Origin: Diadema setosum
Taxonomy: Eukaryota > Echinodermata > Echinoidea > Diadematoida > Diadematidae
Length of the DNA: 64,000 nt
Assembly (NCBI GenBank): GCA_033980235.1
Contig: CM067065.1
Location: forward strand, 5,535,328-5,599,327
Direction of reading: 5' to 3'
The notes beneath the pieces were generated by a model. The model saw nothing but the letters and a program-made list of their open reading frames with translations. It ran no database searches and was not told the DNA's origin. Below are positions 30,811 to 43,779 of this stretch, one piece after another. Position numbers and translations under genes: made by a program. Every line of letters begins with the position of its first letter. Position 1 is the stretch's first letter.

Positions 30811-33237
30811 GTTTCAGAACGGTAAATCATCTGGTGTTGATGATTTTAAACCTGTTGTTGTTAAAAATGTCATATCATTTCTAAGTGAACCACTTTGTCA
30901 TATTTTTAATATGTCTTTGAGTAAAGGTGTTTTTCCTGACAAATTAAAGATTGGGAAAATAACCCCTGTATTTAAAAGTGGAGATAAAGCTGAAATAAGC
31001 AATTATAGACCTATAACTGTCCTCTCGTGTTTTAATAAAATACTTGAAAAAATTATATTTACACGGGCTATGAAATTTATTGATAAAAATAAAACATTAA
31101 GTAATAGTCAATATGGTTTTCGACAAAAATTCTCTACATCTTAAGCCTTAATTGATTTAACAAATAAGATTGTTGATGCCTTTGAACATGATATGTACAC
31201 GTTTGGGAGTGTTCATTGACTTGTCAAAGGCTTTCAATACTCTCAACCATGATATTCTGCTTTCTAAGTTATATCATTATGGTTGTCGAGGTACTGCCCA
31301 TAGCTGGTTTTCTAGTTAGCTTAAAGATCGTTATCAGTGTACTAAATATAATTCTGTTGTTTCACAACTCAGTAAAGTTCAATGTGGTGTTCCTCAGGGT
31401 TCACTACTTGGCCCACTTCTTTTTATATTATAATATAAATGATATATATACTGTTTCTGATAAGCTCTCTTTTATATCATACGCTGGCGATACAAATATT
31501 TTTTTCATGTGGTAAAAACCTGGATATTTTATGCAATGAAGTCAATAGCGAACTTCAAAACGTATGTGATTGGTTTCAAGCTAACAGGTTATCTTTGAAT
31601 AGTAAAAAATGTAACTATATTCTTTTAAATAATAGGAAAAAGGTTGATGTTAGAAATGTTAATATTTACCTTAATAATGATGCAATCCCTAAAGTAGATA
31701 AAACAAAGTTCTTGGGTGTATTTATAGACTCCAAGTTATCTTGGAAATTTCATATTGCAGAAGTTGAACGAAAGGTGTCTAAAAATACTGGTATTATTCG
31801 AAAATTTGCGTATTTTCTGCCTGTTAACATACAACGTATGCTTTATTGTACACTTATCTTACCTTACCTAACGTATTGTAATATTGTCTGGGGAAATACG
31901 TTTGAATCAAGTCTGAAACGATTACAGGTTTATCAAAATCATATCATTAGATATTTATGTAATGTACGAAATATAGGTCCTGGTGGTGTTCGAAATGATA
32001 CATTGTTTAATGAGTTAAAGTTAATTCAATTCAATTCAAAGTTTATTTCATTTTCCGACAAAACATAAGTTACACTTCTTTTGACAACAGAGAATAAGGT
32101 AAACAGAACATTATGTATTGAAAAGAATGTACAACAATTGAGGACCTTATAGTAATTATACATTGTTGTAAAAAAGAAACAGAAGTGATCGAAATGAAGT
32201 ACATGTATAACTTTGCTTAAAGTGTGAAAAATGGAGAGACCCAGTAAAAAGACAGAGCTTGTAGAATGTGGGCCCTCTGGTAAAATAACATCAATGGGAA
32301 GATTAATTGAAGCATCATAAATACAAAAGGAAAAAAAGAAAAAAGAAGAGGAAGAAGTCTGGAAGAAGTCTGGAAGCCCACTGAGAATTAGATTCACAGA
32401 TAAATTCATTTACCTTCGTAGACGCAAACAAACATAAAAAAAGACTAGACAACGAAACAACTACTGAAGAAAAGGCTGTACGGGACAAAACTGAATGGAC
32501 CAGACTAACAAACAGAAGACAAAATAGCAAACGAAAATGCACAACAGAGACAGCGATCTTCGACAGAAGCATGTCAAGAGAAACAGATGATAATTGTAGA
32601 GGGAAAAAAAGTGATATTGTAACGCCTGAAAGGAGAAAAGCAAGGAAATGAAGGGACGTATGAACAGGCGCAAGACAGAAATTCAAGTCTTTGACGCTTT
32701 GGGCGATAGCGTAGATGGCAGCAGACATCCAAAAGAATACAAGTTATTCTTCAAAGAGGAGAAAAGGTGAATAAGTCAGTATGTGAGAAAGAAGGCCAAA
32801 TGGCTAGTTCAGTACTGTAGAGTCATACGATTGCAATAGAAAGGACTTCAGTCTCCTCTTGAAAGAATATATGGATGGGGCGTTTTTTATATCATGATTC
32901 AAGAATTCCAATAATTTGGGCCTTTGTAAATAAGTGTTAGTTACTGCGTTTAAAAGATATCAATACACTCCAATTGGGTTTATTTATGTATAAGTGTGCA
33001 AATAATCTTTTTCCTGATCATCTATGTAGCTTATTTGAAGTAAACTCGGAATATCATAAGTATGAAACCAGATCAGCTTCATCAATTCACATTCCAAAGC
33101 ATAAAAAAGTCTCATTTCAACACACAGTGCGTTTTTCTGGTCCCAAGGTCTGGAATAATCTCCCAGCTCATTTAAAATCTGTACCTTCTTTTAGTTTATT
33201 TAAATGCCACTATAAATCGTCTTTCTTCCTGGAATGA
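30811..33237 (+). pseudogene. Broken non-LTR retrotransposon, reverse-transcriptase part
   Basis: Translated blocks in order show a Jockey/CR1/L2-type reverse transcriptase: the NGKSSGVDD entry, a YRPI motif, FRQ, a DLSKAF-type block, GVPQGS, the catalytic block changed to YAGD (Gly for the first catalytic Asp), then FLGVFID and the tail ending SFFLE at 33,237. It is dead: a stop at 31,142, frameshifts near 31,200 and 31,500, and an insertion at about 32,036-32,945. The 5' part, including any endonuclease, is missing. Confidence 0.85.
32026..32945 (-). mobile_element. Insertion inside the non-LTR element
   Basis: The RT frame stops matching at about 32,030 and resumes at about 32,950. On the minus strand the insert ends in AAATAAACTTTGAATTGAATTGAATT, a short-period retroposon tail like the one at 14,822-14,866. 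So it looks like a LINE or SINE inserted in reverse. No coding domain was recognised in it. Confidence 0.55.
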
Positions 33238-33307
33238 CGGAGTTCTTGCTGTTGCGGTCAAGTCTGTTCTCTCGGGGCCTGGCAGTGCCTAGTGTTGAGT
33301 CATTTTG

Positions 33308-34479
33308 GACCCCGTTTACAGTGCGAGGCTCGGCCGCGGCCGAGCCGCGGCCGAGCCCAGCCCCGCCTCAGTGTAAACGCGCAAAAGGCCAAATGCGAGG
33401 CCAAAATTGGCCTCGCATTTGGCCTCGCTCTGGAGGTGGTCTCGAGCCCGGCCTCTTCTTGGACCCCGTTTACAGTGCGGGGCCGGGCTCGGCCGCGGCT
33501 CGGCCGCGGCCGAGCCCGGCCTCAATTGCGCGGCCGAGCCTCGCAATTTTGTCCGTTTACACTGCTGGGCTCGGCCGCGCTTTCGATTCAAACCTTTCAT
33601 TATTTGGTCGTAGTGGCGCTCTGCTTGTAAACTAACGCAATTTGGTATTGTCTGGTTTTCAGACCCTTTGTCAACTGAATTCCGTGGCAACGAAGTCGCC
33701 GTTCGGGCAAAGGCCTTTGCCGAAGGAAAAAATCCTTTGCAGGACAAAACCACCTTAAACTATACTAGCTTTCGACGTTGAGGGGGTTGATATCCTGAAC
33801 AGCGAAAGATACAGGCAGAGGGTTTGGAAGCCAGACTAAAACTGGCCGCGCAATTGGCCGCGCATTTGGCCCAGTTTGCGTTTACACCAAGAAAAGGCAG
33901 GGCTCGGCCGCGGCTCGGCCGCGGCCGAGACCACCTCCAGAGCGAGGCCAAATGCGAGGCCAATTTTGGCCTCGCATTTGGCCTTTTGCGCGTTTACACT
34001 GAAGCGGGGCTGGACTCGGCCGCGGCCGAGCCGCGGCCGAGCCTCGCACTGTAAACGGGGTCTTGGTGTAAACGCAAACTGGGCCAAATGCGCGGCCAAA
34101 TTTAGTCTGGCTTCCAGACCCTCTGCCCGTACTATTTCGCTATTCACGATATTAACCCCCTCAACGTGGAAAACTAGTATAGTTTAGGTTGGTTTTGTCC
34201 TGCAAAGGATTTTTCCTTCGGCAAAGGCCTTTGCCCGAGCGGCGACTTCGTCGCAACGGAATCCAGTTGGCAAAGGGTCTGAAAACCAGGCTATACCAAA
34301 TTGCATTTGTTTACAAGCAGAGCGCCACTACGACAAAATATTGAAAGGTTTGAATTAAAAGCGCGGCCGAGCCCAGCAGTGTAAACGGACAAAATTGCGA
34401 GGCTCGGCCGCGCAATTGAGGCCGGGTTCGGCCGCGGCCGAGCCGCGGCCGAGCCCGGCCCCGCACTGTAAACGGGGTC
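33308..34479. mobile_element. GC-rich MITE, copy A (interrupted)
   Basis: Ends GACCCCGTTTACAGTGCG and CGCACTGTAAACGGGGTC. It is in the opposite orientation to the copy at 21,657 and is split by a second copy. Without the insert it is about 570 bp, the size of the first copy. It lies about 70 bases after the end of the broken RT frame. Confidence 0.85.
33462..34062. mobile_element. GC-rich MITE, copy B, nested in copy A
   Basis: 601 bp with the same ends, flanked by TTG on both sides. The uninterrupted sequence in sister copies has a single TTG there, so the target duplication is 3 bp. It is inverted relative to its host copy, so together the two make a large imperfect palindrome. Confidence 0.85.
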
Positions 34480-35184
34480 TAGTAACCCGTGCATTATCAT
34501 CGGGCGAATCCACTTTACACACACCAGTTTTTATTGTGTTGAACAGGCCTCGTGTGAGCTTTCAGGTTGCTAGGAACAACTTTTGTTCAAATGATATGCA
34601 CAAGATTTAAATATATCAGCAAAGAGGTTTATTTATGATTCAGTAGGTACTGTAAAAGTGCATCTCAATCATTGTCTTGTTACATCAGTGCAGATGTTTC
34701 GCATTACTTGAAGTTACATTGTATAAATATTCAATGTTTAACTCTGATATATGTAACCTCTGCTACTGGTCATAGGTTGTCACACATTTTCATACTTAAC
34801 TGTCGCCTCTCTGGTAGACTGCAATATTTCTCTTTGATGAATATCTCATTCCAACAGTGCCTTGTCAATTTACGATCTAGTTGGAACCAGTGCATTTCAT
34901 CCATTGTCTTGTTTACATTTGTGCAGAGGTTTCATATTATTGGTAGTAATTAAATATGCAAAGGATAATTCAGATGCAGTAAACCTCGGATAAGTCGACG
35001 TTCAGTGAGTTGAAAATCACTTAATTCGAAGATAAATAAAAAGTTCTGATTTTAACTTTATGTACTTTCTCTAAGGAATATATGCATAAGCTGAAGTGCG
35101 AAAGTCGAATTTCGGCTGTGTCGAAGTTAAACAGTCGGTCCCTTTTGTATTTCACGCCAGAGGGGAATCAAATATTTATGTTCG
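34480..35184. other. No gene seen
   Basis: AT-rich spacer; no domain or clear repeat recognised. Confidence 0.55.
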
Positions 35185-35720
35185 ACACCAACTAAAAAAC
35201 CATTTCATCAAGTAAAATTTCATTCAACAAAAATATATTCGACAAAATATATATTTGATAAAAGATATATTCAATAAAATATGTATTTGACAAAAATATA
35301 TTCAAACAAAATATATATTTGACAAAAAAAAATATATAGGTTTGACCAAAATATATGTTTGACAAAAATATATATATATTTCACCAAAACATATTTGACC
35401 AAAATTATATTTGACCAAAAATATATTAGACCAAAAATATATTCGACAAAATATATATTTCACCAAAAATATACTTGACACAAAATATGTTTGACCCAAA
35501 ATATATTTGACCAAAAAATATATCTGACGAAAATATATTCGACAAAATATATTCATTTCAACAAAAATATATTAGACCCAAAATATATTTGACAAAAAGT
35601 GTTTTACATACATGGCTTTCCATACTTTCGAAAAAAAATCATTCGATGAACGAAAAACCATTCCATGAAAATACATTTCATGAGCTGAAATACGTTTCAT
35701 GACAAAATACGTTCGACAAA
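35185..35720. repeat. AT-rich minisatellite (TTGACCAAAATATAT type)
   Basis: Some twenty degenerate units of about 15-20 bases built on GAC(C/A)AAAATATAT, passing at the right into CATTCGATGAA and CATTCCATGAAA variants. The same two parts occur in reverse order and orientation at 63,270-63,590. Short frames across it are artefacts. Confidence 0.85.
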
Positions 35721-35744
35721 ACGAGTGCGCAATATTCGCTGTGT

Positions 35745-36190
35745 ACCAAGCTGGCCCATGCGACTTGTCTACATGCAGCGCAACACGTACGCATGCATAC
35801 ACTGCACGTGTACCATGCATAGCACACTACAGCTAGCTAGCCCGTCATCGGCGCGGCGCAGTGCGCCGCTGGCCGCCGCGGTGGGATGCTCGATCGAGTG
35901 GTGGGGTTTGAGCGCGGTAGCTTTCGCGATTTCGATGTCGATCTAGCTCAAGACTTCACGCATGGGCCATGGCTTCCACTGTTCTGAAAGTGGGAGTAGG
36001 AATGATCCCGCCATGGCGTTATGCAAAAGATTCAGCACAGCTTAATCTCCGCCATTGCCAGTTGGCGAGCGCGAGATCGGGATCAGGTCGTGGCCGTGGC
36101 AGAGCAACATCAGCGGTAACCGCATGCAGCAGTGACCCCGACACGTTACTGGTTACAGCGCCCCGCGCCGGGGTTACATCATCACAATAC
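35745..36190. repeat. CpG-rich block, left copy
   Basis: GC- and CpG-rich against AT-rich flanks. Its reverse complement is found at 58,217-58,640. Shared parts include GGAGTAGGAATGATC, GCCATTGCCAGT and GTTACTGGT...GGGGTTACATC. It contains a GGCAATGGCGG-like YY1-type motif on the minus strand. It may be promoter-like DNA inside a dispersed repeat. Confidence 0.7.
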
Positions 36191-36244
36191 AAATACACGT
36201 ACAACCAGTTAATGGTACATAGTACATATTTTGTACTAGTATTT

Positions 36245-36335
36245 CATCACATCATCACTATACAACCAGCTATATACCTCATCACTATACAACCAGATGC
36301 ATACTTCATCACTACAACCAGATACTTCATTTGAT
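36245..36335. repeat. Short tandem repeat (ATCACTATACAACCAG)
   Basis: Three to four degenerate copies, each of about 28 bases. Confidence 0.7.
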
Positions 36336-37291
36336 GAATCTTCAAGTCTGATTGGTTAAGAATTGGGGCATACAGTCAGCAATTACCTGTAGTTCCCACA
36401 GTACCCAAACTGACCCATATTATACTAAACTGCCCTCTTGATTTGTAGCAGCACATTCATATGCACATGTAGGGTAAGCACTTGGCTTCAATAGTGAGAG
36501 AGGTGACCAATATCCAATACGATTGCAATGCACGTGAAATGGCAGCGCAGATGTGTGAATTGGCTATCCAAGTGCTATTGCCATCAACCTACTAAATTTT
36601 CATACAATTTTCTTCATTATATAATACATGTATGTACAGATATGAACTGCTTTTCTTCAAGGCAGTTGTTGCTATGGGTGCCCCTGTAAGGTTCCTTGGG
36701 TCATAGCACAGAGCCGAGATCCCTCGTGGTAATGATATCAACAATTCCCAGAAGAGCAGCCCATGCACTCTAGGAGATTGTCATTAAAAACTTCATGTCT
36801 GAATAGATGGGAGAAGTGTTGTGTGGTGGTTAGTAGAGGTGCCATTGAACTACGGCAAACATATTCCATATGTAGTATCAAAATGTCAATAAATGTTTGT
36901 AGAATATGTTGAAGGAATTGAACTATAGTCAACCTTGCCCATGTCGAATCTATTTGGACTGAAGAAATAGCTTCGATCAGAGAAAATTCAACTAATGAGG
37001 GATTAAAATTAATAGAATGTACCGGTATAAAGAGAAGAGGACTTGAAAAGGACCTTTGACTTGGGTGATTATTTGACTTATGCGAGGCCGTTGCAAGGTT
37101 GACTGTATTTTCATTTGTGTTGGAACTTTTGCAGCAGTTATCAAAGAATGAATAAAACTGGATACAAATATAGAATCCATGTTATAAAACTTGCAAGGAT
37201 GATACACTAATTTCATCACAATCATAGTCATGGATTGAAAAGGAACACATATATGCTATTATGTGCCAAGTTTTTTTTTTTGTATGTGAGA

Positions 37292-37322
<31 letters not shown>

Positions 37323-40300
37323 TTTGATTGCTCTTATGGTTTGTTCACTATAGGTCTCCATACTTTCAACACTGTTATTATTCCTCGAGTACTAGTAGTA
37401 TGTTGCACTGCATCTTGTATGAAAAAAACAAACAAACACCAAAACCTCTAATTTTGCAGTCATTCACCTGGAGCATATACATTTGTACTGTACTCTTCTG
37501 AGCAGCAGTAAACTAATTTGCCCATTTACAATGAATTGGTTGTTTCCAGTCGCACAACTTACAATATATTATAGAAAACTTACAGTTTGTGGGATGGCGT
37601 CATTCAGTTGTGTACACAGCTATATGATGTACGTAGTAACTATCTCACTTTTTCAGTCATAAATTTATCTTGTGTATCATTCATCCACTCACGCATTCAA
37701 TCACTCCTTTCACTTTGTATGCCAAGTTAACAAGGAAAGATATTCGTGCCATACCAATCACAAGATGGAAATTTAATTGCAGTCATTAACAATTCTGGAC
37801 ATAAAAGAAATACAAAGTCTATGTAAATAACACTGTATATTCAAATTGGCTTGCCATTATTCAACAAGACAGCTCGCACTGCTGTTGTATGTATTCCACA
37901 CAACCTACTAAAGAGCTCTGAACCACACTGCTTTCACAGTAGTTTGGGTACAGTCCCTTTGTTATCAGTCCATATTTTCCATTCACAACAGACCCAAGAG
38001 ATGTCACCTGTAGGCCACACAGTTTTGGGGGATAAATTGTTTCCTGTCATGAATCGCCCACTTATGGCCAGAAGTAACAAGATTTCAGAGGCTGAACTTA
38101 TTTCACAGATGAGCCAGCAGGCAGTATTTCTAACATTATGGCATTGTTATTTCATGTTACTGAGTAAGATCTGAATATTACTGAGTACATGTATTACCAG
38201 GTAAAATTTGTATGCTTACCGTTATGTTGTAAAAGTTGCATCGCAGATTACAATTTGCACTGAAATAACCCCCATATTTCTCCTGTTGAAACATGAGAGA
38301 TATTGAAACATACATTTTCTTCATCAGACACTCACAGATAAAACATAATAACATATGATAACCAATAATTACAGTATATAGCGCCTTTTCAAAAAAGACT
38401 TGAAGCACTTCAACAATTACAACACTGATCCACTTACAATGTAACATGTAGGGGGCTCGTAGGCATGGCACATCCAGTCAATATTTGAAATATTACACTT
38501 TGAAAAGTCGCAAGTAATGCAGGTTTTATTCATTTCAGAAGGGATCTTTCTTTTCTATCAAAAACAGTTCCCTTAACTTCCAAGCTTCAATCATATTTCT
38601 TACATGTCATGTGGTTGAAGCTTCTCTGGCATTGCCAGCTTAATGCCACAGTCAAGGTGTCACAAATTCCAATCTTTCAAATTCATGAAATCAAATTCCA
38701 ATCTTCTACAATCTAAATGAGGCAATTGGCACAAATGTACATGCCTTGTCACATATCTTTTTTTTATATTTTTCAAATTCATTTCATTTCAGTCTCATAA
38801 TAATTAATGAATGCTAATTTTGAATGGCAAGTACAATGCTTCTGCTCTGAAATTATGCTGTATACTGTAAACCTGTTTCAATCAGAGGGGGCAGACATTT
38901 GCTTACGACACAAGTTAGCCTTAACCCAATGAGGACTGACTGATTTTGCGACAACAAGCATTTCCCATAGACACCTGCCCTAGTATACTCCGACTGGTTC
39001 TCAATTGGTTAAGAGGAAACTCTGTTAAGCCACACTTGAAGCACCTCCAGACATAAAGAATCTTACTCGCAAGTGGTACATGTACACTGATCTTTGAAGG
39101 CACTGAACACATAATCAAATTCTTGTTAACATGAAAACTTGGCTTACACCAGTCTACTGTCAGCCGGCATTACAGGACAAAGATCATCAATATAAAGTAT
39201 TGTATCATCCAATGAAGTCCCGTTCTCTGAGTATGACTATTGCACATCAATAGTTTATACAGGATCCTGCTGTGTACATCACTGTGAAAACAACCTACAA
39301 ACAATCAGAGTTAACATGATACAGACTACAACTGTGTCAAAGATAAGGTGGGTCTGAAAGTCAAGACTACACACACGGCCTTATGAACATCAATGCTGAA
39401 CTGTTACCACATATACTAGTATAATTCTGTATGTACAACTTTAATAAAGATGTGGAGTGTAAAACAGATGCACCCATCGTGTCACTGACTTCATTTGTAT
39501 TTCCAGTTCCAGTGTATATTGTGAGCAACTTTGTTCAACTTTGTCAATAAACAAAAGTATTTCACATTGATCACTTAAATAAACAGGATTCAAGTCAACA
39601 TCCCTTTAAAATTAACTCTGAGACAAATAGAACTATCTATGCAGATATTCATCAGTCTAGAGATACCACACAATTACACTTGCTGTAGGAAGTCTTTGAT
39701 ATTAGAATCTCAGATAAGCTGGAAAACATGATCAAGAGAGGCACTCCTGTATGGATTGTACATTGCTAAGTAATTGAAAAAAAAAAAAAAAAACTTTATA
39801 AGACCAAGGAGGTACTAGTACCTCCTTGATAAGACGATAATTTGGAAATTTACGAATAATTTCTGAATCCAAAGGAAAGATTCATATACACTCAACAACA
39901 CTGACAAACAGACAGACACACAATAAAAACTCACACACCTATGAAGGAACTTTGTTCACAATGTGGACTAAATCACATTTTTGAACTAAGGAAAACCCAC
40001 TAGAACTTTAGAAGACTGAGAGCTAAACACTATCAATTCTTTTTATGCTCTTCCAGCATTATCACAGCCAATGTGAAAAACTGAATGTGGATTTTTCTTC
40101 CCAACACCAGGATGTAAATCCTGCCTTTCCACTGTAAATCTTACTGTTTTCAACAATCTACATATGGCAGTTTATAGTTTACAGTCAGGGGTCCTTCAGC
40201 TCATATCATGTAATCTGACAATGTAAGTACATTTCAATTGGACCACAGTGATCAAATTAATCTATCATAAAATTTCATTCAAAGTTAAATGGTGCAGTAT

Positions 40301-41742
40301 TTCGAGATATTTACATTGTAACCTCTGGCAATTTAAAGAGTCATGAATACTGAGGAAACACCACAGACAGTATTTTTGTACTGAGCAAGGTGATATCCAA
40401 TATTCTTACAGAGCTAGACCTGCTCATAATAAAGAGGATAAAATGGGTTTACCCCTTGCATAGAGACTATAAAATCTCTATCCCATTAAAAGTGCTATTC
40501 ATTGGAGTGGGTAAAAGGAAAGCGATGGAAGGTTAATGGCAGGATGATGTCACGGTTTAGGGACAATATGAAGAATGATAGGAAAATGATGTGATGTCAC
40601 ATTAGTGTCATGATGATGTCACAGTGTTTGGTGATGATGTCACAATAATGTGAGAATGATGCTATGATGTTATAAAGGTATAAGAATTATGTCTTGATGA
40701 CAATGACGATGATGATGATGATTTAGTCTTATTCATAGAGGGTAGCCACTTTAGTGATCTTTGCACTGTTCTCCTTGTGGTTCCTGTTCACATTCATGAA
40801 TGTAATTCAGCTATCAGGATTCTGTCATGATAATCTAATGATGATGATGATGTGAGTATGTCATGTTGATAATGAGCTGGCGATGTGATAGGGATGTAAT
40901 ATTGTCATAAAAATAATACAAACATTATTATGATGTCATGATGACTGAGGATGTGACATAAACACATTGAGTGGATTAAACATTGGAATGACTGGCAATG
41001 AGCCATATAATCAATCTTCCGCCTTCAACTAACATCATCAGCTATCAACCAAAAAAAAAAAAATTGCTTGACTGAGAGTGATGGGTTGACATTGGTATTG
41101 GTATTCCTCTGAGTAACCAGTGCTATATAACTTGCAAATATATCAAAGACGATTCTGACAGAGAATGTCATCACAACTATGAAATCTGTATGTTTACTTG
41201 GGAAAGGGGAGGGAGAGAACTAACTTGAATTCAATTTCATAGGGGCATGATTTGTTTTGTCCCTTTAAGCAGCATTACACATTAAAATGTTCTTGTCATC
41301 TTATCATCATACAAATCTGTAACTGCTGAAAGACTGCAATAGTGCAGATGAAAGAGTTGGCATTCATGTACCAATTGCAAAATTTCAAATACATGAAATC
41401 AAATGCTACAGATTCAAGAAATGAACTAAATATAAATGCATTACTCAATACTGGCAACCTTCATCATCAATAAAAACCATTATCAGTCATAATTGTTTAA
41501 AGTAAATGCCCATTATAAGAACCATGAGAAACACTTAAATATAAAACCTTGTGCAAACAGGAACACTTCCATAAGGCAAAAAAAAAAAAAAAAAATCATT
41601 GTATTGGCGTAACCCGCCCGACCCTAGAAAACCCCCCGACCCTGAACTTTTCACACACACACAAAAAAAAGGAAATACATCGTTACGCGATACGGGTTTG
41701 CGAATTATCAAAAACAACAACAACAACAGCTGGTGTCAGAAA
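36336..41742. other. Long stretch without recognised genes
   Basis: Probably intergenic or intronic. It holds a (TG)n at 37,291-37,317, poly-A runs at 39,778 and 41,050, GATGAT-rich DNA at 40,540-40,880 and a dispersed-repeat relic at 40,737-40,792. No open frame has a recognisable domain. Confidence 0.5.
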
Positions 41743-43173
41743 ATGGCCGCGCAGTACAGCGTGTTGGCGACTGATAAGTCCGGTTCGAAGATTTTATTTA
41801 GTATTATTCAGAGAATCGATTTGTCAGTGGTGCTGGGTGATTTAGCCCAAGAATTTCTGACCGGTATGTCGTGACGGCTTTTAAACTGGTTATTATATAA
41901 CAAATTTTGGATGCAAATGATCCTCTCTATCGAATGGGGTTTCGTTAAATATGAGTTTTACACCTAAAATACAGGTAGCAGGTACACAGTCTTCACTTAT
42001 TAATGACTTTCACTGAGTATACCCAACCAAACAAATGTCCACCAGTACATGTATGAAGATTTTGACAGATTGAATGCGTCAGAAATACTGCAAAACCACA
42101 TAAGATTCCTGCCAAGTATCAATGAGACCATCGTCAGGTCAAACAAGTTCAAAATCACACAGTTGCTTGATGATGTGACGCCGACTCAACCGCCGATGAC
42201 CCTACTTTTAATCACCGGCACAACTAAGACAGAGGAAGTCAGCATCACCAAGAAACAGATATCTGAAATGAGCAACAAAAATCAGTCAATCGAGAGTAAG
42301 TCATTAAAAGGAGTTCTATGGAAAAGAGTAAAACTGTGCCTGATTGCCCCTCTAATTAAACAGACATGGAAGTCATTGTAGTGCATTAGACATTAAATTA
42401 GTCAATTATACCATCCAGTCAGCAGCCTATGAAACCAAATATATAGCATTATTTTCCTACAAATATCTTATAAAGTGAAAAAAAAGTATAAGAAACCTCT
42501 AATTTTCTCAAAACATGAAGCAGAGCAGAATACAAGAAATCCTACAGAAGTGCTGAGGTTTAGTTGTGAAGAAATACAATCATAATGACAGATGTTTTAC
42601 ACATGGTTAACTCATTCAATTTTTTTTTTTTTGCTTTTAAAGGACACATTTGTACACATTAGCGTACAATGGGCAATAATTTTACAATGTGTACAATTAA
42701 CAATTAGCCTGTGATACTTAAATGACGGCCCTTGGTTTCAACGATAACATGACAAAAGTGTGCGAATACACCAGTGGGATGGGAGAAGGGGAGGGAAGTT
42801 CATGCCACACTCACCTTATACTGACAGTGATTCCATCTGGAATATTTCCTGTAGTGGTGGGAAGTAGATAACCAACATCAGTTACATCTTGAAGGACAGC
42901 TAACCAAGGCATGATCTGCATGTTTGACAACATTACTTATCAAAATTATCACTCATTACTTTATGTTGAAACGTACTGACAAAGTCTGTACACAACTGAG
43001 TTATTTCATCACCAGTGGTGCATCAGACAGTATGTATGGTCTTGTATTCATACATGTATGCTACACGTCTTTTTATGACTTTGTCTGACACAGAGGAGGC
43101 TGAGGCAGGATTGCATCTAATTGAGAGGAACAGTCGTTATTACAGTGCCATCTGGACTGCTAGACAGGCACAG
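41743..43173 (+). CDS. Unidentified multi-exon gene, first three candidate exons
   Basis: Candidate exon 1 is 41,743-41,863 (ATG after AAA; ends G/GTATGT, phase 1). Candidate exon 2 is about 42,046-42,295 (after CCACCAG; ends GAGA/GTAAGT, phase 1). Candidate exon 3 is 43,094-43,173 (after TTTGTCTGACACAG; ends CAG/GTTGAT). The junction of exons 2 and 3 keeps frame. The visible acceptor of exon 2 is out of phase with exon 1, so that join is unsolved. The peptides look like ordinary soluble protein (MAAQYSVLATDKSG at the start, AGLHLIERNSRYYSAIW in exon 3), but I do not recognise the family. AAAATGGCCGC at the start resembles a YY1-type promoter/start element. Later exons were not found. Confidence 0.45.
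42815..42915 (-). CDS. Candidate coding exon, minus strand
   Basis: On the minus strand: acceptor ATGCAG, 101 bases open in one frame only (MPWLAVLQDVTDVGYLL...), then a strong donor AAG/GTGAGT. It lies in intron 2 of the plus-strand gene model, so either the genes overlap on opposite strands or one model is wrong. Family not recognised. Confidence 0.45.
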
Positions 43174-43397
43174 GTTGATAAATCCCAGCTCAAGATAGTA
43201 TCATGCTTGTCCTTATACTCTGGAAAGGCTTCATGGAGCAAAACAATTCATTGCATACTGTATGTGAAGATAAATGCTGCTACTGCATGTACTAATATAC
43301 ACAGCCAAGTATCTATAAAGACAATGGATAAATCTAATCAAATCAATACATGCATCATTATCTAATATTACAATCCGCATGACAAAGCATCTGACAG

Positions 43398-43473
43398 AAG
43401 ATGCTTAAATTGGGGGCTTGTGTTCCGACTTCGTATCGGAAGATTGAGGGTTCGGGTCCCTTCGTGGTCGCCA
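43398..43473 (+). pseudogene. tRNA-Arg(TCG)-like relic
   Basis: The 3' half is well kept: anticodon arm TCCGA-CTTCGTA-TCGGA (anticodon TCG), T arm GAGGG-TTCGGGT-CCCTT with a B-box-like GGTTCGGGTCC, then CGTGGTCG followed by CCA. The 5' half does not pair into a proper acceptor stem. It is a decayed tRNA gene, a tRNA-derived SINE head, or a retroposed tRNA; the encoded CCA favours a copy of a mature tRNA. Confidence 0.65.
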
Positions 43474-43779
43474 TTTAATGTCACAAGGGCGTTGCCCACG
43501 GAAGAATACCATGAAGTAGGACACAATGCACGGTGACTCCCTTGAATACTTTTCAACCAAATCAATTTTATTTTGTAATTTATCTTGTCAATCAGAAAAC
43601 AAGGCAAGTGAAAAAAAAAGAACAAAACAAGTATTTCCGACTATCGGAGGTCTCTTACACTACTGAAGCCCGCACACACTACGAAAGCTATACAGTTAAC
43701 CCAGCCCAAAACTCAGTAATTAATTGGCACAATACTTCAAACCACGCGCGGAACGTTCCTGTAGTACAGCTGGGGTAGA

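Noticed and set aside
33234..34187. Ala/Arg/Pro-rich open frames near 33-34 kb and 21.5-22.2 kb
   Set aside because: They are shadows of the GC-rich MITE palindromes and appear on both strands.
35185..35600. CRISPR-like array
   Set aside because: Units are degenerate, AT-rich and directly adjoining without unique spacers; it is a eukaryotic minisatellite.
43368..43625. Minus-strand protein frame over the tRNA-like relic
   Set aside because: The peptide with GTRTLNLPIRSR is the familiar antisense translation of a tRNA sequence.
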